Notes under the pieces: model-generated
Databases searched by the model: none
What the model was told of the DNA's origin: nothing
What the model saw: only the letters and a program-made list of their open reading frames with translations
Made by a program: the position numbers and the translations under genes
Shown here: positions 31,711 through 42,929 of the stretch, in pieces
How positions within the stretch are numbered: position 1 is the first letter of the stretch
How the letters are laid out: every line of letters begins with the position of its first letter
Assembly (NCBI GenBank): GCA_018806915.1
Contig: JAGKQI010000090.1
Span: 3,005,016 to 3,069,015 of the forward strand
DNA from: Phytophthora colocasiae
Lineage: Eukaryota > Oomycota > Peronosporomycetes > Peronosporales > Peronosporaceae
Direction of reading: 5' to 3'
DNA: 64,000 nucleotides

Positions 31711-32038
31711 TGCGTCGAGGATGTATTCCTTCAGTTTTGAATCGTCGAGTTCTTCGGCGGCAGAAGCTAAAGCTCTACCGTGTAGGGCTTAGGAAGGACG
31801 AGGTTTTCATGTTGTTGTAGTGTCTACTGCGGTCGACGAGTGTTGTCGTGTGCGTGTAAAAGAAAGTAGTTATTGTCTTGCGAGTTGTTGTCTACTTGAG
31901 TGAGAGTGCTTCATTATTGAAGAGTATAGCATTTTCATCGGACCAATTTTACGTTACGACCACCAAATATACTACCATTTTGTATGCATGTAGTTTCACG
32001 TTCCCCTAAATCAGATTTGGACCTTCCTCCTGAATAGT
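31711..32038. other. Intergenic
   Basis: About 330 bases; no gene or repeat recognised. Confidence 0.6.
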
Positions 32039-32793
32039 ATGAAGGAGCTCGAGGTTTGTTACTACTGCCCGCATGTGCTCTTCCTAGACTCACACAACTC
32101 TATCTGCCCCAGGACTACCAGCAGCCTGTAAATGTAGCGGACTTCGTGGCTGAGGTGGGCGTGGACCCCGCTTTCGGCCTCTCTCGAGACGACGCCATGA
32201 CGCGCCGTGCACTGTACGGCGCCAACCGCGTCACTCCGCCCGACAACTGCCCGTCCTGGGTCTGCTGTCTACTCCCGTGTCTCATGCGCACCGCCTCCAT
32301 GCAGGCCTATCAGGAGGCGCTTCCTCGCGAGTCGACGGTGCGTCGTCGAGTGCAAGGGCACCAGGTTACTCGACGCATGCGCATGGACGCCATGAGCCTC
32401 GTGTACGGGGACGTCGTGGAGCTGAAGGCTGGGGACGTGGCAGGAGCAGATCTGCGCGTTGTCGAGTGCTCCGACGACTGCGTAGTGGACCAGACGACAC
32501 TGGTGGGCGACGACGGCCAAGATGAGGAAGCGGGACAGAGTGGAGCGAGGAAACACGTCACGATCGACACGCCCCCAGGTCATCTCCAGCAGGATCCGCT
32601 GCTGTGCGGCAACATCGTCCCTATGACTGCCACAGTCTTGCAAGGCACTGCTGTAGCTGTAGTGGTGTCTACAGGAGACCACACTCTGTGGGGACGGATG
32701 GTCACGCACCATGAATGGCCTCCTGCTCCTGGATCTGTGTTGAGAAAGAAGCAGACAGGGGATGAAGAGGAACAAACCAGTTTGATCCAATAA
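32039..32793 (+). CDS. Stand-alone P-type ATPase N-terminal/actuator-like protein
   Basis: A five-codon first exon (MKELE, 32039-32053), a 59-nt intron and exon 2 at 32113-32793 give 231 residues; alternatively the ORF begins downstream. The sequence matches the cation-ATPase N-terminal segment (GLSRDDAMTRRALYGANRVTP) and an actuator domain (YGDVVELKAGDVAGADLRVV, later QDPLLCGNIVPMTATVLQG and VVSTGDHTLWGRMV). The catalytic TGE loop reads LVGD, and there is no DKTG phosphorylation or nucleotide-binding domain. It may be a truncated Na/K- or Ca-type pump or a regulatory fragment. The transmembrane helices expected before the A domain are also absent or degenerate (CPSWVCCLLPCLM). Confidence 0.75.
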
Positions 32794-32890
32794 AAGCTAG
32801 CTGCGCGTGTACCATGCTTCCACATGTGCGTTTTGTTTAGTTGGTGAGAAGTGGTCTACTTGGAAAAAACGTGAAGCATTGCTGAACACT

Positions 32891-33945
32891 CTACCGGCGT
32901 CTTCCTCCGGCAGCAGGAGCAGCAGGAGCACCACCAGCTCCTCCAGCAGGCGCGGCACCTCCGTCTCCACCTAATAGACTCATGACGACGATCGGCAGAA
33001 TAATGTACCACTACAGAAAGCAAGCGCAATAGCAACATAAGCACAGAAGCAACAGTCAAATTGCCACATTTTGCTTCACTTACGTATTTACGAAGGAAAG
33101 ATTGGTTTTCCTCCTCGGGCTCGTCGTTGCCATCCTCGCTCTTAACCGGCTTAACTCCCTGCGGAGCACGGTCACGCTTAACAGCGATGTTCTTGGGAGG
33201 CCTACACATACCAAACGTCAGTCATAGTTCAATACAAAAGCTACCTCTCCTTGAACACTTACGAAGGTCCTGTCTGCGCCTTTAACACGGTGCCGAACGG
33301 GCCCAAGTGCAAGCCCGTGAGGCTACTCTTCTTGTACTCTTGACAGGCATCTTCAGCCAGCGATGGCGTGAGATACTCAATAGCCACAAGCTTGCCACTG
33401 TCCGAGAGGTGGAAGGCGAGATCTTCGCGCAAACGCATAGCAGCCAGCATGCACATGGGCACAGACGTCATGACGTAAGGGGAGTCCGGATCTATCGGGT
33501 CCGCTTTGGCACGCACAGTGTAATGTCGATCTTGTTGCAGTAGCGACTCCAGCTTCTCCACGTCGTCGTTGCTTAGTGTTAGCAGTGAAGTGAATGAGAC
33601 TTTGGGCTTGGGGGATGACGCGCTGGCTATGATCTCCACGACACCACGAGGTGTGAAGGGCTCACCGACAGCTAGTTGATGCTCCAACTCGAACTTAACG
33701 TGTTGCTCTAGCTCCCCTAGGGCGGGGATGGCGTGTTCGTCTTCGAAATCATCACCAAATTCCTCTTTAAGCCTAGACCACAGTAAAACGTTTATATCTA
33801 AAGCTACAGATTAGATAAAAAAAGCGAGAACTGCGGCTGCATACTCTGCATTCTCTACTTCACGAGGGTCGGCCGAGGCAAACGCTGCTAATAGCGTCGT
33901 TGCGGCCAGCACAAGCAGCAAAACCCAAGCTCTTGACAGCGTCAT
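32891..33945 (-). CDS. EMC10: ER membrane protein complex subunit 10
   Basis: Four exons on the minus strand, 33945-33845, 33772-33263, 33201-33084 and 33010-32891, with introns of 61-73 nt, give 282 residues. Residues 1-25 are a signal peptide (LLLVLAATTLLAAFASA). The lumenal part has the family pattern VRAKADPIDPDSPYVMTSVP. After a charged PEEENQSF linker comes a single membrane segment (KYWYIILPIVVMSLLGG) and a Gly/Ala-rich end GGRRR, as in animal EMC10. The EMC inserts weakly hydrophobic membrane proteins into the ER. The splice sites chosen restore a continuous frame; the short internal frames alone would miss the signal peptide and the anchor. Confidence 0.88.
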
Positions 33946-34062
33946 GTTCAGTAGGCAAGTGATGCAGTCCCCCCCCTACAAAGATGTCACTGACATGTCA
34001 CTAAAGTGAAATTAAATAAACTATTGCATGAATTCAATTTTGAATATTCGCGCACTTTCTCA

Positions 34063-36060
34063 ATGCCCGCACCGTCTCGGGAGGACGTTGCTCAAGCCAT
34101 TCGCGAGCGCAACGGCAGTACTCGAGACAGTGACACGCCGACCCTCACTGCCGAGGAAGTGACTACCATTGTGCGAAAGCTCAGCTTCGACGGAGTTGAA
34201 ATGGACGAAGAAGAAGAAGAAGTTCCGAATCAACAACAGGTACAAGAAGATCACGGACAGGAGACCAAGACGGGTCCTAATAAAGTGCAGATCGTCATTC
34301 GCCTCCGACCACTAGAAGCAGCCACCAATGAGACGGATTCGGACTGTTTCCGTGTGCTTTCGACCACTTCACTACTGGCTCAACCGCCCAAGACGTCCCA
34401 GTCCTATCGCTCTACAGGTACAGCCACGAGCTTCCACTTCTCTCACATCTTCCGACAAGAAACGCAACAGACGGAGCTGTTTGAGGCCACTACGAGGCCA
34501 GTATTGGACGCAGCTTTCGACGGCAAGAGCGGTCTTGTCTTCGCTTACGGAGTCACTAATTCCGGAAAGACGTATACGATCAGTGGCACCTCGGAGGCTC
34601 CAGGTGTGTTACCTCAGGCACTGCAGTATGTGATGGACGAGCTGCCAAAACGTACAGAGGAAGACAAACAATTAGTCACGAGAGTCACCGCCACATACCT
34701 GGAGATCTACAATGAGAACGTGTACGACTTACTGTCCCCTGCCCTTCGGAGGAGAAGAGCATTGAGAGTACAGGACTGCGACGGGAAGATTCAGGTGCGC
34801 GGAGCTGTGGAGAGACCCATCAAGACGCTGGAAGATGGATTGGAGCTGCTGGAAATGGGCCGGAGACACAAGCAAATGGCTGAGACCAACTGCAACTCGG
34901 ACTCAAGTCGAAGCCATTGTGTTTTCACACTGCATTTGTACCATCAGACCTCGCGGTTTTCTTCGGAGTTGCGTAGTAAAGTAGCCATCGTGGATCTGGC
35001 AGGGTCTGAACGCGGATCGAAGAGCGGAGCCACGGTCTTGCGAATGCAGGAGGCCAGCAAAATTAATGGGTCCCTGATGAACCTTATGCGCTGTCTAGAG
35101 ACATTGCGGTGGAACCAGCAACATCCGCCCAGTTTACAGAAGATGGTTCCATTCCGCGAGTCCAAGCTAGCTCGTCTGTTCCAGGAGAATCTTGTGGGCA
35201 ACGATTATGGTCCTCTAGTGATGATTGTGGCAGTAAATCCTTCCAGTCACGAGTTTGACGAGACCTTGCGGACGCTCAAGTATAGCGCTGTTGCTCGCGA
35301 ACTAGTGCGGACTCGCACCTCCATCCCCAGGAAAGCTGCCCCAGCAGCTACATTCTACGATCTAGACGGACGGTTGAAGAAGAGGCGACTGTCGACCGAA
35401 GCTCCTGCATCTCACGCGCCAAAACCACCGACGGATCGAGGTGTGTTAGTGGCAAAAACGACTGCGACATCACCACCACAGAAATGTAAAACTAGGCATC
35501 GCGCGAGTGATTCTACACGATGTCGACACAGGTCAGTTGCACCTTCAATAGCGAAGTTGAGAACAGCGGAGGTGGGGACGTCTCCGATGGAGTCACAGCG
35601 AGAGGTTGCGGAGAGGGACTTGCATTGGGTAAGTTTGAAATACTGGGGAAACTCATACTGTCACTAACTAATTGTTTTGTTTTACACATAGGCCAAAGTG
35701 GAGCTGGAAAATGAGGAACTGCGAGAGAAACTGGCTCAGATTCAAGCTGAGAAAATGGAGATGGAGGTGCGGATTCGCGCTGAGATCGGCAATGAAATGC
35801 GCGAACAGTTGCAGCAAATTCGCACGCACTATCAAAGTATGCAGCGTCTCCAGCCAGAGGACCTGCCGTCTGCCCGTAAAAAGCGCGAGCGTCAACATGC
35901 TGAAGAAAGCGAGAAGCTTCGTGCTCACGTGCAGGAACTACGTGGAAAAGTTCGCGAGTGTGAAGACGAGATTCAACGCATTCACAAGCGCCATCGAGCC
36001 GAACTGGACAAACTGCAGCCGGACCTTGTACCTGTAGTACCTGTAGAAGACGAAAGTTGA
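34063..36060 (+). CDS. Kinesin-6 (KIF20/MKLP-like) motor protein
   Basis: Exons 34063-35628 and 35692-36060 (63-nt phase-0 intron) give 644 residues starting MPAPSRED. Residues about 75-430 are a kinesin motor: P-loop GVTNSGKTYT near residue 162, switch I NSDSSRSH near 277, switch II DLAGSE near 312. The N in the P-loop and the preceding GV are typical of kinesin-6. After a basic linker, exon 2 is a coiled coil (ELENEELREKLAQIQAEKM). Kinesin-6 motors act on central spindle microtubules in division. Shorter than animal members, with a reduced L6 insert. Confidence 0.85.
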
Positions 36061-36108
36061 TACTTGCCCTGTGAACGAGTTAATAGTTTATACCACGTCC
36101 TATCACTA

Positions 36109-37002
36109 TCAGCCTAGCGCACTCTCGTACGTTGGAACCATGTACTTGATGTTAATAAATGCGTCGTCGCCTCCCGTTCGTTCCAACAGTTCCAGCGTTT
36201 CCATGATCACCTCCCCCAGATCTTGTGAACGTTGTTGTCGAAAGTCGATCTCGTCTCCAAGATTTCGTCGTTTGCTCTTGAACAGGTTTAGTATCGGTAG
36301 TATCTGTCGGTAGTACGGTACTAACAACGGACCTACGCCCGTTGTCTGTGTGATCTGTTGTAACAGCAACAGCGCGTCACGCAGTGCTCCATCATCACGA
36401 GTTTCCAGGTTGGTGCGAAGTGCAGGTATCACACGGTGCAAACAGTCCACCAGTTTACCCGGATGTCTTTGGGCAAAAGCAGCTAATTGAAAAGCACCTT
36501 CACGAGACAAGAAGCTGAAAGGGTAGCTTTTCTCGCGCATCCCGTCAACAAACAGTGGGAAGTACTTGCCGAAGTCCAGATCCTCCATTGGTGCTGTCCA
36601 GCGCAAACCAGACTTCCCACCGCCCTTACCTCCTTCAATCATGATCGGCAACTCATTGCGTGCGTACGCTTGAGGAAACATCGACGCAGGAGCTCCTCGC
36701 TTTTTAAACGCACCAGCCAGTGGTGGAAGTGCATCATGCGCTGCTTGGGTGTGGTGTTTGGTAATCTGCACATGACGATCAATCAACAACCGAGTAGGAG
36801 ATGGAAGCTGAAGATCCGACATGACGTGGTTTCTCTCCGAATCGAATGAAATCGGCCTTGTGTTGAGTATTGGCTCCGACTTTGACGAAAGCTTGGGCAG
36901 TCGTTGAGGTTTCTTAGCGTGGTGCCCTACTGGTGGCTTCCCTGACCGACACAAAGCCCCAACGGCGACTGCTTTCTGGTCTTCCTGTAGTCGGTGCTTC
37001 AT
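36109..37002 (-). CDS. PACRG: Parkin co-regulated gene protein (PACRG)
   Basis: From ATG 37002 (MKHRLQED) 297 residues; an open extension upstream to 37059 lacks need. Residues about 110-297 are the PACRG domain: AYARNELPIMIE, DFGKYFPLFVDGMRE, LLVPYYRQILPILNLFKSK, and the end DAFINIKYMVPTYESALG, which is almost invariant in the family. PACRG is a microtubule inner protein in the seam between A and B tubules of axonemal doublets. It stands head to head with adenylate kinase 7 (434 bases apart), another axonemal protein, suggesting shared control during zoospore formation. Confidence 0.95.
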   Translation of the reverse strand: MKHRLQEDQKAVAVGALCRSGKPPVGHHAKKPQRLPKLSSKSEPILNTRPISFDSERNHVMSDLQLPSPTRLLIDRHVQITKHHTQAAHDALPPLAGAFKKRGAPASMFPQAYARNELPIMIEGGKGGGKSGLRWTAPMEDLDFGKYFPLFVDGMREKSYPFSFLSREGAFQLAAFAQRHPGKLVDCLHRVIPALRTNLETRDDGALRDALLLLQQITQTTGVGPLLVPYYRQILPILNLFKSKRRNLGDEIDFRQQRSQDLGEVIMETLELLERTGGDDAFINIKYMVPTYESALG

Positions 37003-37436
37003 TTTGACTTCGAGAACGCCGACTGACAAGAATAAAAGAAAACATTTTGTAAGTTCCAAAGTCCAAAGTACTATGTAGTACCACCTTACAGACAGTCACG
37101 GAAGAGCATAAACCTACCATTGCGCTGACGAGGGTGCGATGAAGACACGATACTTTTTGGACCGGTGGAAAGCGGCGCAAGTTCCTTTTTCATATCGGCC
37201 GTTGTGAATTAAGCTGCTAACCCCACCGAGAAATCGAGCAACCGTATGTGCATCGGAAGCTGGTATCGTGAATTTCTGGAGCTTTTGCTGTCCTAATTTA
37301 TCCATCAGCTAGTAGTTGACGCAAAAATATTCGTCGTGTGTCGGAATCGTTTGCAACCGCCGCCTCCATGGGCCATAATTTACCACTCCATACAGAAAAA
37401 CACTCGTGATCACGTATAGAACGATCGGCTCGTAGA

Positions 37437-39857
37437 ATGCGCGTCTTCATCACAGACTTAGGGTCGTCATTAGCGACCGAGTTAACTCGCAATTGTCAGG
37501 ATGGTGGACTTGAAGTTATCGGTACTGCTGCTCGCGGCGGAAAATCTGAGGTGGCAGCACTCAAACGTCAACTGCAGAGCCATCCAAGTAGTGACGTTGA
37601 TGGAGCTATAGCTGAACCTGTAGCGCTCCAAACTGATACCGCGGCATGGCGTCGACTTGTTCAGCAGGCTGATGTCGTAGTATTCACATCCCTGACTACC
37701 GACACAAAACTGGCGATGGAGACACTGAAGGCTTTTGAGAAGCGCAGTGCAACCAAAGGAGAAGACGAAACGAACGAAGACGAAGGTGGCGAAAGCGTAA
37801 AACGCTTCATTGCTGTGTCTTCTGTCCTCTCATGGAGCAAAAATGCACCTTTCGCAGCTGCAGGGCCGAATTCAGGCCACGTCGAGGACGACTTCAAGGC
37901 TCGACGACCAGCGCGTAAGTATACCGAGCTGAAAACCGCCGAAACGCAGATCTTAAGTGCCCATCGCGCCGGGGAGTTGGAGACTTGCATCGTCGGAGCC
38001 GGATTAATCTATGGTGGTGCTCAGTCACAGCTGCAGCTGATCTTTCGCGAAGCCTGGCTGCATCCGGATCGACCGCTGCTAGTTCCGAGTCTTGCCACGC
38101 AGACTCAACTACCAAGTCAAGGCCAAAATCTGTTGCCTATGATTAGTCTATACGATCTGGCCTTGCTGATTTTCCGCGTTGCAGCTTCACCCACGGCACC
38201 CCCGAAGAAGTACTTGCTAGCAGTGGACAAGGCTAGTGGTAGCACAACACTGCGAGATGTTTGCCGCGGAGTTAGCACCTTGCTCGCTTCTGGGCGTTTA
38301 CGCGATAGCGAAGACACCTCGAGCGCCGAAACGGATGCACTACTCTTGGACGAAGAGGAGGAACTCGTGACGCCACTTCAACTGCACTTGCGCTTTGACA
38401 CTTCCGGTGGAGTGATACATTCGTTTGTGGCTCCGGAAGAATGGCGTCACTATTCGCACGGATTGCTCGGGAACTTGCCCTTCTTCGTGGATGACTTCAT
38501 TCGCGTCATGGACCTGCGTCCACTGCGTACCGTTATCCTCGGAGCACCACAGACAGGTAAAACCTTGCTCAGTCGGAAGCTTGCCAAAGGCTATTATCTG
38601 CCGTATTTATCCCCACAAACCCTGCTTCATGAACTCTTCGCGCCTGAACATGACGCTCCACCTTCAGTTCCACCCGAAGCCACCCAACTCAATCCAGAGG
38701 GCGATGGAAGCCAACAAAACAATGAAACCGAGCCCAGCAACGCTAATAATCCAGGAAATGGGGACCCAAAAGTTGCGGAGACGCAAAAGCTTCGTGAAGA
38801 ACTGCGATCATGGGCACCAACTCCACGTGGCTCTGTTGAAAACACTTCTCAACTCCCTGAAGCTGCGCTGGTAGCGTTGGTACGTTGGAAACTGCGTAGT
38901 CCTGAATGCCGTAACCAAGGCTACGTGTTGGACGGACTCCCGATCACAGCAACTCAAGCAAAAAAAGTATTCAAACAGGACCCCAGTAACGACGGCAATC
39001 GCGACGGAGAGGGTAGTCCAAGCGAAGTTAAAGAAAGTGACGGCAGCAATCCAGTTGATGGAGCAGATAGCGCGGAAGCGGCAACAGGAGAAGAGAATGC
39101 AGATGCAGCTGCCTTCCCTGTGGTGGATATCGAGGCTCTGTTGTCGCGTTTGAAGCCCCGACGGAATGTAGAAATCCCAAATCGAGTGATGGTACTTCAA
39201 GCTCCTCGGGCGTTGCTGGAGATCCGAGCGCAGTCACTGTCGGAAGCTGAGGCTGAACGAACTGAAAACACTCAAGAGGCATTCGCTCGACGTTTTGATG
39301 ACTTTGAAACCAGCATTGAAGCTCTGGAGGAATTTTTCGAGAAGCCAAAGCGAGCTGGCAAGTCCTCGACGGTCGCTGTTGATGGAATTGAGGTACTGGA
39401 GTTGAGTCTGCGGGACGACCTCGGCTATCGCGACGCGGCAACTTTTGCTGCCCCCATTCAGCGTTACATGGAGCAAGGAGGCCGCGCACCACGCAACTTC
39501 CACCCCACGCTCGCTGAGATGCGCGAGCAACGCCAAGCTGCCGAGAAACTCGCTCGTGAAGCTGAAATTCGTGCTGCTCAGCGCACCCGCGAGCAGGACG
39601 CGCAGGACGAAGCGGCTCAGCAGGCAAAACTCGCTCGGGAACGTGCACGACTCGAACTGCTTCAACGCGAAGAAGCTGAGCTGCTTGAAACTCGAGCTAA
39701 ACCATTGAGAACGTACCTTATGGACACAGTATTGCCTGCACTGACCGAAGGGATGCTGGAAGTTGTCAAGGTGCAGCCCACTGATCCAATCGATTACCTG
39801 GCAGAGTTCCTTTTTCGCAAAGGTCAGGAACTAGACGATGAGCTTAAAGAAGCTTAG
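37437..39857 (+). CDS. AK7: Adenylate kinase 7 (ciliary, epimerase-AK-DPY30 type)
   Basis: An 806-residue single-exon protein. Residues 1-290 form a Rossmann-type epimerase-like domain (MRVFITDLGSSLATELTR, FIAVSSVLSWSK). An adenylate kinase domain begins near residue 365 with P-loop LGAPQTGKTLLSRKLAKGYY and GYVLDGLPITATQAKK; an acidic low-complexity insert splits it. A long charged coiled coil (REQRQAAEKLAREAEIRAA) precedes a DPY-30 dimerisation motif near residues 765-800 (DPIDYLAEFLFRKGQ). AK7 balances adenine nucleotides in axonemes; here it would feed flagellar dynein in zoospores. Confidence 0.93.
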   Translation: MRVFITDLGSSLATELTRNCQDGGLEVIGTAARGGKSEVAALKRQLQSHPSSDVDGAIAEPVALQTDTAAWRRLVQQADVVVFTSLTTDTKLAMETLKAFEKRSATKGEDETNEDEGGESVKRFIAVSSVLSWSKNAPFAAAGPNSGHVEDDFKARRPARKYTELKTAETQILSAHRAGELETCIVGAGLIYGGAQSQLQLIFREAWLHPDRPLLVPSLATQTQLPSQGQNLLPMISLYDLALLIFRVAASPTAPPKKYLLAVDKASGSTTLRDVCRGVSTLLASGRLRDSEDTSSAETDALLLDEEEELVTPLQLHLRFDTSGGVIHSFVAPEEWRHYSHGLLGNLPFFVDDFIRVMDLRPLRTVILGAPQTGKTLLSRKLAKGYYLPYLSPQTLLHELFAPEHDAPPSVPPEATQLNPEGDGSQQNNETEPSNANNPGNGDPKVAETQKLREELRSWAPTPRGSVENTSQLPEAALVALVRWKLRSPECRNQGYVLDGLPITATQAKKVFKQDPSNDGNRDGEGSPSEVKESDGSNPVDGADSAEAATGEENADAAAFPVVDIEALLSRLKPRRNVEIPNRVMVLQAPRALLEIRAQSLSEAEAERTENTQEAFARRFDDFETSIEALEEFFEKPKRAGKSSTVAVDGIEVLELSLRDDLGYRDAATFAAPIQRYMEQGGRAPRNFHPTLAEMREQRQAAEKLAREAEIRAAQRTREQDAQDEAAQQAKLARERARLELLQREEAELLETRAKPLRTYLMDTVLPALTEGMLEVVKVQPTDPIDYLAEFLFRKGQELDDELKEA

Positions 39858-39914
39858 GAGGAATACCCATTGCTGGAATGAAGTGCACAGTTCCTTTCCT
39901 TTTATCTTCAGGTT

Positions 39915-42900
39915 TTACTGGCGAGTCCTTGAGCTTGCCCCTCCACTGCGGTTATTGTATCCTCCACGACCTCTATCGTGCATACGCCCATTGTTATCAT
40001 ATGGACCTCGCCCATAGTCTCGAGAGCCCCGACGCTCCTGATGTCCATCACCACAGTTACCTCCGCGTCCATACCGACCAGGAGAAGACGCCCTCTGTCC
40101 CGAACGAGATCGAGGTCGTTGTGTCAACGAGTGGCGAAATGGCGGCTGCTGACTCGACCGATACTGTGCAGATTCCGTCGGGCGGTTGCGTGGATTATCA
40201 GAGAAGCTGCCGCGTCTTGATCGTGGGCTGGCATTGTGGGGTTGCTGCTGCCATCTTCTAGGAGGAGACCTGCCACGCTGTTGTTCCCATCTGCCGTCGC
40301 CATCTGAATTCCCCACGGGGCTCGAAAGAGCAACCTCGGCACTCTTCTTGATTTCTCCTGCTTCATGCGCTCCAAGGCCATCTTCGACTTTCTTCTCGCC
40401 TCCACGTCTGTCTTGATCACTGGTTGGAGATCGCCGTGGAGAGAGCGGCGCTGTCCGAGCTCGCTTCGGTACTGGTGAGCCAGTGGCGTCATCGTTAACA
40501 TAATTTACGTTGCTACCATCAATCCTGTCTGCCCCAGTGACACCTCCTGTTTCCGACCCAGCTCTGCCATAAGAATCGTTGCGTTGCCTATGGAATGATT
40601 CAGGTCTTGAGCGCGACCGCGATCTACGCTCACGCAAGCGATTGTTTCCACTCACGGATGGCCCATATCGATCTTCCCCCCTTTGCCACCGTGCTAAAGG
40701 TGGTGGTGCGCCACGGTCGTATCTGGAGTTCCTATCACTATGAGAAGCCGATGAGCGGTCTCGTCGCCACGTAGGAGTGTTGCGCGCACTGCCATGTTGC
40801 GACGAGAGAGGTGATGGCTCTAAAGCACTTCGTTCGCTAGAGCAAGAGCGACGCGGAGTGTGTTCCGGTCTCGATCCGGAGGATGAGGAATAGCCTGTCT
40901 TAATCTTCGCACCAGCTTTCAACTCCAAGCGAATCTGCAGTAGTTGTCCGTCATCGTCACGAAAAACCTGAGATGCACGTTCAGCGTCCTCACGGTTGTA
41001 GTAGTGCAGGTACACAGTTCCGGGTTGGTTCCTCATGAGCCTCTGCCAGTTTTCTCGAGGGATATCACATCGTGGGACCGACTTCTTGAATGTGTATCGC
41101 TTGCTCATTGCAGCTGCGAACTCCTCGCGATCACGGTCCTGATTGAAGCGGATCCCAGTGGACTTGCGTTCAAAACGCGCGTTTCGGACAATTAGCGTGG
41201 TCCGCCCGCGCACATTCTGAGGCACAAACGTCGTGCCGTACATTTTGCGCTGATACAATTCAAGGTCCTCAGGTCGTTCAAAGCGCAATTCCTCGTAGCA
41301 GTTAATCTTCCGCGCTCCAGCTTCGGTAGCACCACATTCATTCACAGAATCTCCTTTTGCCTTTGGAGCCAAGCACGATACACCGAAAAATGAGGCCGCG
41401 AATGATTCCCGGTCGGAAGCCATTTCATGTTTCGTTGCGCACGTTAACCGAGGAATAAGATCCGATAGCATTTTCCCTTCCTCATCATAAACTTCATACC
41501 CCATCATCCGTGTTGTTGGCCCCTTCTTGCTGCCCATAGTCTCAGTAGAATGAGCTGCCAGTTCGGCTGCTGCAAGAAAGATGGAATTTCGCTTCCTGGA
41601 CAAGCGCATTAGAGCTCGATCTTGCGGTGATAATGGTGCGTTCTTCACTGGTACCGGATTTTTAGTTCGCTTGCGCTGGGGAGGAATGAATTCTGCTGCC
41701 GGGCTCGATTGAGGGGATGGTTGTGGTGGCGCTCTGATGGTCGCAGGTGGATCCAAAGAGCGTTTAAATGGGCTTGATCGGGATACAGCTCTTCCTACTT
41801 GTCCTGTCGCTTTGAATCCACCATCAGCCTTCGCAAAAGTCCGTTTTGGGATCACAAACGATGAAGCACTAGGTGAGGGAGACGATACTCCCCGTTCTTT
41901 TGTCTTTCTTGGAATGGGCATGCTGTCCAGCGCTTTCTCCTCTTCCTTTGTTTTTCTTGGAATGGCCACATTATCGAGCGCGTCCTCCTCTTCCTTTGTC
42001 TTTCTCGGAATGGGTATGTTTTCGAGTATTTCCTCAGTCGTATTCTCATCAATTTGGGGGGTGGGAAGTTTAGCTTCGCCTCCTTCATCTTGGATGATCT
42101 TTGAACAAGAGGGAGGTGCAGCCGATTCTCCTTCACACGGGGACTTCCTAGGCGTGTCCAGCAGTTCCGTCTCTCTAAGGCTCTCCGTATTCTGAACATT
42201 AGCTTGTCCCTCTTCAGCTTTCACCAGTTCTACTTTTGGTGGTTCAGCGTTGCCGATGGTAGACATTCCGTTTAATACTCCTGGGTCTTCGGGCTTGCCT
42301 TGACCTGTGCCTTCTTCCGTGGTTTTTTCAGACGTAGTCTCTTTTGTGACCACGGGTGGTTTGGTGTCACATTCTGCCTTGGTAGTTTCTCCTTCATCCT
42401 CCACATCAGCATCTACAGCTGTGGAAGCCTTTTGAGCAGCTCGACTCTCTTTCATACGACTCTTGGTCGCTTTTAGGCCTTTGGCTGGCTGCTGTCGCTT
42501 TTGCTTTATGGCTGGGATCTTCTCGTTTATGTTAATTGCTACTCGACTCGCAAGCTTTCCCATTCGCTTCCCCTTCACGACGGCCGAACCTGTAGTTGTA
42601 GCCGAGTCCACCCGAGGTCCTTCATCTTTAGTCTGCTTGCGTCTTGCTTTCACTGGCTTCTTCACGAGTCTCCGCTTCTTCTCCATTTTACCACCGCTTC
42701 CATCTGATGAAGCGTCGTCACTGCTTTCACTCTTTAGCTGTAGTGGTCTCCGCTTCTTAATGCGTTTAGACTTGGGCTCCTCCTTCTTCACTGGCGTCGC
42801 CTTCTTGGGCGTCACATCCGTCGACAGCGAGCACGAATCCGACGAGTCGTCATCGTCCAGAGCCCCTTGCAGACGCTTGAGCCACGGCAGACCCTTCTTC

Positions 42901-42929
42901 AGCAGCGTCACTTGAGACTTCTCGCCCAT
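39915..42929 (-). CDS. Large basic Arg/Ser-rich protein with possible RNA-binding region
   Basis: The frame is open from 43067, but ATG 42929 (MGEKSQVTLLKKGLPWLKRL) is the better start, giving 1004 residues. The N-terminal half is Lys-rich and disordered, with nuclear-localisation-like KKRRLVKKPVKARRK. It contains three imperfect repeats of IPRKTKEEE.ALD near residues 305-350. Residues about 600-680 have hydrophobic order (TTLIVRNARFERKS, TVYLHYYNREDAERASQVF), suggesting an RRM-like fold. The last 250 residues are Arg/Ser/Gly-rich. RNA processing in the nucleus is likely but not proven; I cannot name the family. Confidence 0.7.
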   Translation of the reverse strand: MGEKSQVTLLKKGLPWLKRLQGALDDDDSSDSCSLSTDVTPKKATPVKKEEPKSKRIKKRRPLQLKSESSDDASSDGSGGKMEKKRRLVKKPVKARRKQTKDEGPRVDSATTTGSAVVKGKRMGKLASRVAININEKIPAIKQKRQQPAKGLKATKSRMKESRAAQKASTAVDADVEDEGETTKAECDTKPPVVTKETTSEKTTEEGTGQGKPEDPGVLNGMSTIGNAEPPKVELVKAEEGQANVQNTESLRETELLDTPRKSPCEGESAAPPSCSKIIQDEGGEAKLPTPQIDENTTEEILENIPIPRKTKEEEDALDNVAIPRKTKEEEKALDSMPIPRKTKERGVSSPSPSASSFVIPKRTFAKADGGFKATGQVGRAVSRSSPFKRSLDPPATIRAPPQPSPQSSPAAEFIPPQRKRTKNPVPVKNAPLSPQDRALMRLSRKRNSIFLAAAELAAHSTETMGSKKGPTTRMMGYEVYDEEGKMLSDLIPRLTCATKHEMASDRESFAASFFGVSCLAPKAKGDSVNECGATEAGARKINCYEELRFERPEDLELYQRKMYGTTFVPQNVRGRTTLIVRNARFERKSTGIRFNQDRDREEFAAAMSKRYTFKKSVPRCDIPRENWQRLMRNQPGTVYLHYYNREDAERASQVFRDDDGQLLQIRLELKAGAKIKTGYSSSSGSRPEHTPRRSCSSERSALEPSPLSSQHGSARNTPTWRRDRSSASHSDRNSRYDRGAPPPLARWQRGEDRYGPSVSGNNRLRERRSRSRSRPESFHRQRNDSYGRAGSETGGVTGADRIDGSNVNYVNDDATGSPVPKRARTAPLSPRRSPTSDQDRRGGEKKVEDGLGAHEAGEIKKSAEVALSSPVGNSDGDGRWEQQRGRSPPRRWQQQPHNASPRSRRGSFSDNPRNRPTESAQYRSSQQPPFRHSLTQRPRSRSGQRASSPGRYGRGGNCGDGHQERRGSRDYGRGPYDNNGRMHDRGRGGYNNRSGGASSRTRQ

